A stretch of 17,941 nt of DNA from an uncultured Lachnospiraceae bacterium (GTDB lineage: Bacteria > Bacillota > Clostridia > Lachnospirales > Lachnospiraceae): positions 1 to 17,941 of the forward strand of contig CAJUSJ010000083.1 of NCBI GenBank assembly GCA_910588865.1. Reading direction: 5' to 3'. Position numbers and translations under genes: made by a program. The notes below the pieces were generated by a model. That model was not told the origin of the DNA and ran no database searches. It saw only the letters and a list, made by a program, of their open reading frames with translations. Positions 15,518 through 17,941 of the stretch are shown one piece after another. How positions within the stretch are numbered: position 1 is the stretch's first letter; every line of letters starts with the position of its first letter.

Positions 15518-15594
15518 ATCGAGTAGGGGAGATTCTCTCTCCCCTCTCACACCACCTATATGGTGTTCGGCATACGGCTTTCCTCTGTATGCCG
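15518..15594 (-). repeat. Stem-loop cluster resembling a group II intron 3' end
   Basis: Three stem-loops adjoin: AGGGGAGA/TCTCCCCT (15525-15532 / 15538-15545), ACACCA/TGGTGT (15549-15554 / 15561-15566) and CGGCATAC/GTATGCCG (15568-15575 / 15587-15594). Read on the minus strand, AAGCCGTATGC, then GGTGGTGTGAGAGG, then a hairpin ending CCCTACTCGAT, follows the usual order of domains V and VI at the 3' end of bacterial group II introns. The domain V pairing is poor, and no reverse transcriptase is present, so this could be a decayed remnant or another mobile-element end. Confidence 0.4.
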
Positions 15595-15616
15595 CTTTAT
15601 GTCAATCTTTTCCAAT

Positions 15617-15647
15617 ACAAAAGCGGCCTTGATTTCTCAAAACCGCT
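15617..15647 (-). terminator. Rho-independent terminator downstream of the GH1 fragment
   Basis: On the minus strand an 11-bp stem (AGCGG, two U-G pairs, TTGA) closes a GAAA tetraloop and is followed by TTTTG. It lies about 60 bp after the stop of the GH1 fragment and probably belonged to the intact gene. Confidence 0.65.
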
Positions 15648-15706
15648 GTTAGATTGGATGTTATGAATAGGAAATCGGGTGCTAAAATTACCTGCCTCAC
15701 CTAAAT

Positions 15707-15976
15707 TTACTCTAGTTCTTCTCCATTCGAGCGAATCACTTTCTGATACCAGAAAAACGAATCTTTCTTCGATCTCTTAAAACTTCCGTTTCCCTTATCA
15801 TCCAAATCCACATAGACAAACCCATACCGTTTCTTCATCTCTCCCGTACCGGCAGACACAATATCCACACACCCCCAAGTGGTATATCCCAAGACAGGAA
15901 CCTTGTCAATCTCCACCGCCTTTTTCATCTCTGTGATATGGTCTCTCAGATACGCAATCCGGTAATCATCATTATC
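15707..15976 (-). pseudogene. C-terminal fragment of a GH1 beta-glucosidase / 6-phospho-beta-glucosidase
   Basis: The frame of about 89 codons reads DNDDYRIAYLRDHITEMKKAV, GYTTWGCVDIVSAGTGEMKKRYGFVYVD, KRSKKDSFFWYQKVIRSNGEELE and then TAA. This is the last fifth of a glycoside hydrolase family 1 enzyme (normally about 470 aa); GYTTWGCVDIVSAGTGEM, including the aglycone and sugar-binding Trp, and the SKKDSFFWYQKVI ending are typical of 6-phospho-beta-glucosidases. Homology reaches an in-frame TAA (15979-15977) and everything upstream, including both catalytic glutamates, is missing. The break at about 15976 coincides with the beginning of the AT-rich segment. The first ATG, at 15928, is internal. 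The fragment cannot be catalytic. Confidence 0.85.
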
Positions 15977-16053
15977 TTAACATGAAGCAGCCTTCCCTGC
16001 CGCATACGTTAAAATCCCGTATTTACAAGCATTGTTAGACTCTGGCAATCTAA

Positions 16054-16131
16054 TAAACCGATATTTGTCGCATATGTGTGTTAACTGCTTATCTTAAACC
16101 GATAATAGGCTTGTCGCACACGTCGCAGACG
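16054..16131. repeat. Short repeats with GTCGCA motifs at a possible element end
   Basis: TAAACCGATA occurs at 16054-16063 and 16095-16104. TTGTCGCA occurs at 16065-16072 and 16111-16118, and GTCGCA occurs again at 16122-16127. The 14-bp inverted-repeat arm lies between the first two sets. Such iterated short sites beside a broken gene suggest a recombinase-binding region at the end of an integrated element, but this is inference. Confidence 0.45.
16081..16094 (+). repeat. Left arm of a 14-bp inverted repeat
   Basis: TTAACTGCTTATCT is the exact reverse complement of 17478-17491. Together the arms bracket about 1.4 kb holding the TnpC-like pseudogene and the CAP lipoprotein gene. Confidence 0.6.
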
Positions 16132-16182
16132 TAGAAACCATGTATTTATAGGAAAAATCAGCTTTTAAAACCAAAAAACATG

Positions 16183-16191
16183 TGTTATACT
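16183..16191 (+). promoter_or_regulatory. Extended -10 promoter upstream of the TnpC-like pseudogene
   Basis: TGTTATACT is an extended -10 element (TG at 16183-16184, TATACT at 16186-16191). The -35 region is weak (TTTTAA near 16163). It lies 37 nt before the ATG. Confidence 0.4.
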
Positions 16192-16228
16192 GAATCCACG
16201 CAAAAATATGTGTATGAGGTGGGTAAGT

Positions 16229-16597
16229 ATGGCAGTGGATAATACAAAAGCCATGGTTGCTGCAAGAAAAAAGAAGTCATAAAAATTAGCCACAGAGGTT
16301 TAATTGCTTGTCGATGAATACTATAGAACCAATGTACCTATAAAGAAGAGTAAGATTGCTGAAGCTCTTCATATAAGTGTATCTACACTTAGCCACAATA
16401 AGGAATTAGCCGCATATATTAAACAAATGCAAGATAAGCAAGTAGAGGAAACTCCAGATGTGGAAGATATCCATTACCATGCTACTGCACAATACAGAAA
16501 GCTTATGGCAGCATATATATTTACATATCAGCTACTGGAAGAACAGAACTTCATGATTGAGGATTCAATAAAACAAATGGAAAAAAGAACTCTTTGA
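16229..16597 (+). pseudogene. DUF6262 / Tn554 TnpC-like gene with two in-frame TAA codons
   Basis: An ATG with a good AGGTGG site begins MAVDNTKAMVAARKKKS, then TAA (16280-16282), KLATEV, TAA (16301-16303), and then an open frame LLVDEYYRTNVPIKKSKIAEALHISVSTLSHNKELAAYIKQMQDKQ, ending at TGA (16597). All three pieces are in one frame and read as one protein of about 120 aa, with a helix-turn-helix (KSKIAEALHISVSTLSHNKEL) followed by a helical tail. The arrangement resembles DUF6262, the TnpC accessory protein of Tn554-type transposons, though I am only moderately sure. Both stops would be CAA (Gln) with one C-to-T change. No tyrosine recombinase genes (TnpA, TnpB) are in the window. Translation from TTG at 16304 would give a 97-aa piece but has no ribosome-binding site. 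Confidence 0.6.
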
Positions 16598-16689
16598 AAT
16601 TTAGCACATACTCTCCTTCCTCTAACATGATTTTTAGAACTGATGTGCCGATTATATCATATTATGTGGTTATCTGGAAGTAGACAAAC

Positions 16690-16736
16690 AAAAAAAGAAC
16701 TACGCTTCGCCAATATTGGCAGTCAAGCGTAGTTCT
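16690..16736 (-). terminator. Terminator of the CAP lipoprotein gene
   Basis: AGAACTACGCTT (16696-16707) pairs with AAGCGTAGTTCT (16725-16736), with a further palindrome GCCAATATTGGC inside. On the minus strand it is followed by seven T residues (16696-16690). The other strand also ends in a short T-run, so it may act both ways. Confidence 0.88.
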
Positions 16737-16740
16737 CTTT

Positions 16741-17427
16741 TTAATATCCAAATATCTGCACACCAGTACATCCCATTTCAACACTTCTTGTGCCGACACC
16801 AATTAAGGTGTATTCTTCACGCAAGATGTTTGCTCTATGGCCAGGGGACTCCATCCAGTGCTGAACAAATTCTGAGCCAGTGGCTTCGGGGCCTCTTGCA
16901 ATATTTTCTCCACGGATTCTATCCCCTAATGCATAGCACTTTGTACCATCGGGGCGTATATGGTCGAAATAATCAATAATTTCTTCTGCCCTAATGTCAG
17001 CGGCTACTGCAAGTTCATCACTCCATACTAATTCTGGTAGACCAGCAGCTATTCGTTCTTTATTTGTTTCTTCGTAGATTTCTTTTGCAAGCCCTACGCA
17101 CAGCTTGTTTTCCTCTGTTGTTATGACAGTTTCGACAGTTTCTTCTTCGGTAGCAATTTCTTCGGTGGCAACAATCTCTTCGTCAAGAGGATTCTGTTCC
17201 CCGTCACTCTGTTCCGTGTCTGGTCCCACAGCAATGTCATTCTCGCCATCTTCAATAGGCAATTCTTCAGATACAATTACCGCAGATTCTTCTGCATCAT
17301 AGACATTCTCACTTGGTACTGAGACATTTTCTGTCCTGCCATCCTTATAAGTGCAGCCTATGCAGACCAATGCTAACAACGATAAAATAGTAAATAGTTT
17401 CTTTATGGTTTTATACCTCCTTCTCAT
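16741..17427 (-). CDS. CAP-domain (SCP/PR-1-like) lipoprotein
   Basis: The 228-aa frame starts with a basic and hydrophobic signal (KKLFTILSLLALVCIGC, 9-25); Cys25 in CIGC is the likely lipidated residue, although Cys at -3 is unusual. Residues 26-108 form a long acidic, Thr/Glu-rich spacer with EEIVATEEIATEEETVE-type repetition. Residues 112-228 are a CAP domain: YEETNKERIAAGLPELVWSDEL, AEEIIDYFDHIRPDG (H156), GENIARGP (E174), and HWMESPGHRANILREEYTLIGVG (H197). Bacterial CAP proteins act outside the cell, and their biochemical role is mostly unknown. The ATG at 17427 has no upstream ribosome-binding site; instead AGAAGGAGG lies within codons 2-4, 9 nt before an ATA codon (17406-17404) that begins IKKLF. 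The real start is therefore uncertain. A consensus promoter and a terminator flank the gene. Confidence 0.85.
   Translation of the reverse strand: MRRRYKTIKKLFTILSLLALVCIGCTYKDGRTENVSVPSENVYDAEESAVIVSEELPIEDGENDIAVGPDTEQSDGEQNPLDEEIVATEEIATEEETVETVITTEENKLCVGLAKEIYEETNKERIAAGLPELVWSDELAVAADIRAEEIIDYFDHIRPDGTKCYALGDRIRGENIARGPEATGSEFVQHWMESPGHRANILREEYTLIGVGTRSVEMGCTGVQIFGY
17416..17424 (-). promoter_or_regulatory. Shine-Dalgarno inside the annotated CAP reading frame
   Basis: AGAAGGAGG lies 9 nt upstream of an ATA codon at 17406-17404. It cannot serve the ATG at 17427, which precedes it. It suggests an original ATG at the ATA position. Confidence 0.6.
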
Positions 17428-17436
17428 TATATATAA

Positions 17437-17464
17437 ATTATAATTTAACGTAATTTCGTGACAA
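17437..17464 (-). promoter_or_regulatory. Promoter of the CAP lipoprotein gene
   Basis: On the minus strand TTGTCA (17464-17459), a 16-nt spacer and TATAAT (17442-17437) form a strong promoter. Transcription would start near 17430, only about 3 nt before the ATG at 17427. Confidence 0.65.
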
Positions 17465-17477
17465 AATTTCAGAAGGC

Positions 17478-17491
17478 AGATAAGCAGTTAA
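17478..17491 (-). repeat. Right arm of the 14-bp inverted repeat
   Basis: AGATAAGCAGTTAA is the exact reverse complement of 16081-16094. A related direct copy, AACTGATTATC, occurs near 17543, and an 8-bp inverted repeat ATTACAAT/ATTGTAAT spans 17491-17528. Confidence 0.6.
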
Positions 17492-17569
17492 TTACAATTT
17501 TTTTGATTATCCATACAGGTATTGTAATATCATTCATAAAAAACTGATTATCAACATATATTATAAGGT

Positions 17570-17671
17570 GCAATCGCTATTAGCATGGTTACATGTATAA
17601 AGATTATGTGAGTTGGTCATAATCTTGCATAATTAAATGACCTGCTGGTGAAACTCCAGCATAGCGATTGC
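17570..17671. other. 102-nt segment able to fold as a three-way junction (possible structured RNA)
   Basis: An 11-bp closing stem (GCAATCGCTAT at 17570-17580 with ATAGCGATTGC at 17661-17671) encloses two more hairpins. GCTGG/CCAGC (17644-17648 / 17656-17660) stacks flush on the closing stem with a 7-nt loop. The other hairpin has two exclusive forms: AAGATTATG/CATAATCTT (17600-17608 / 17618-17626) or GGTCAT/ATGACC (17615-17620 / 17637-17642). No known RNA family is recognised and no T-run follows. The last base of the closing stem is the final base of the adjacent gene's stop codon. It could be a non-coding RNA, a riboswitch-like leader or a recombination site; the strand is undetermined. Confidence 0.45.
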
Positions 17672-17941
17672 TATTTCCTTGTGAATTTATTTTGAGCCTG
17701 TATCATCCGCAAGTCTTTTTGTTCATCTTGCGAAAAAAACTTAGCAACAATTCGTTGCATATTTCCCACAATAGCAACATCATGTGTAAGAAAATGTTTT
17801 CGCATAATCAATAAGACCATCTGTTTTATTATTCCAGAATTAGTTCCATCGTAAAGTTTTTCTGCCTTTTGATATAGACCATGTGCATTTCCAATACTTT
17901 CCTCCATCATAATATTTTGGACTTTGTAGTTGGAATTTGAT
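17671..17941 (-). CDS. Unidentified gene, 3' part only
   Basis: The frame is open from the window edge to TAG (17673-17671), giving about 90 codons that end KFFSQDEQKDLRMIQAQNKFTRK. An ATG at 17910 is possible but has no ribosome-binding site, and the frame stays open upstream through NYKVQNI, so this is probably the C-terminal part of a longer gene. The sequence is AT-rich, helical and charged, with KAEKLYDGTNSGIIKQMVLLIMRKHFL and VGNMQRIVAKFF segments; no membrane segment is clear. I do not recognise the family. The stop codon abuts the structured 102-nt segment. Confidence 0.5.
   Translation of the reverse strand, partial: SNSNYKVQNIMMEESIGNAHGLYQKAEKLYDGTNSGIIKQMVLLIMRKHFLTHDVAIVGNMQRIVAKFFSQDEQKDLRMIQAQNKFTRK

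Larger units (their letters stand above)
15376..15706. other. Non-coding repeat-rich gap between DUF362 and the GH1 fragment
   Basis: No convincing gene is present. The stretch contains GC-rich palindromes around 15440-15515, the repeat related to 10233-10266 (15465-15496), a stem-loop cluster at 15518-15594, and the terminator of the GH1 fragment (15617-15647). A 66-codon frame across the repeats has no ribosome-binding site and no family resemblance. It marks the switch from GC-richer to AT-richer DNA. Confidence 0.7.

Noticed and set aside
15466..15666. 66-codon plus-strand frame across the repeat cluster
   Set aside because: It runs through palindromes, has no ribosome-binding site and no similarity to a known protein.
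16229..16597. TAA reassigned to glutamine
   Set aside because: Two TAA codons in place of CAA look like recoding, but several neighbouring intact genes use TAA as a normal stop at the expected length.
17570..17671. Guide RNA of a TnpB-type system
   Set aside because: The position at the 3' end of a gene would fit, but the visible protein has no zinc-ribbon or RuvC-like motif and no guide boundary can be seen.

Overview
The window looks like a chromosome segment of a gut-type Clostridia, most likely Lachnospiraceae. This is inferred from gene content: an HscC-type Hsp70 with a TPR co-chaperone, DUF1576, a Lys/Ala-rich DUF6465 protein, PdaA, and strong AGGAGG ribosome-binding sites. From the left edge to about 15.4 kb the DNA is moderately GC-rich and mostly housekeeping-like. 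From about 15.6 kb onward it becomes clearly AT-richer and holds broken genes, inverted repeats and structured non-coding DNA, as expected of an accessory region or old insertion.

Layout. (1) 46-5411, minus strand: a compact three-gene chaperone operon. A 1133-aa protein with a J-like N-terminus and a long TPR array is coupled by an ATGA overlap to an HscC-like Hsp70, followed 3 nt later by an unknown 91-aa protein. (2) 5412-5581: a divergent control region in which two promoters share one -35 element; two 36-bp palindromic tandem repeats lie in the predicted leader of the chaperone operon. (3) 5582-7913: an RluA-family pseudouridine synthase (probably leaderless mRNA) and an RsmF-like rRNA m5C methyltransferase, convergent and overlapping by 41 bp. 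(4) 8087-10197: a DUF1576 membrane protein facing a decayed DUF853 (HerA-like) ATPase gene that has an internal deletion. (5) 10209-10785: a short repeat-flanked palindrome, a terminator and the DUF6465 gene. (6) 10915-13288, minus: a MATE-family exporter and a TIGR01212-type radical SAM protein in one overlapping operon. (7) 13444-15352, plus: a PdaA-like polysaccharide deacetylase and a DUF362 protein, separated by a 16-bp-stem terminator and a good promoter.

(8) 15353-17941: a repeat cluster related to the palindrome at 10.2 kb and resembling the 3' end of a group II intron; a 3' fragment of a GH1 beta-glucosidase gene that still has its terminator; a DUF6262/TnpC-like gene broken by two in-frame TAA codons; a CAP-domain lipoprotein with an unusual start region; a 14-bp inverted repeat (16081-16094 / 17478-17491) that brackets the last two genes; and a 102-nt segment that can fold into a three-way junction next to an unidentified partial gene.

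The most coherent possible new system is the HscC/J-TPR/91-aa operon. In E. coli, HscC works with separate small J proteins (DjlB, DjlC) encoded nearby beside Sel1-repeat genes; here the J-like and repeat parts are one polypeptide, and the J-like part lacks the HPD motif. No tRNA, rRNA or CRISPR array was seen. All family names come from reading the translations, not from database searches.
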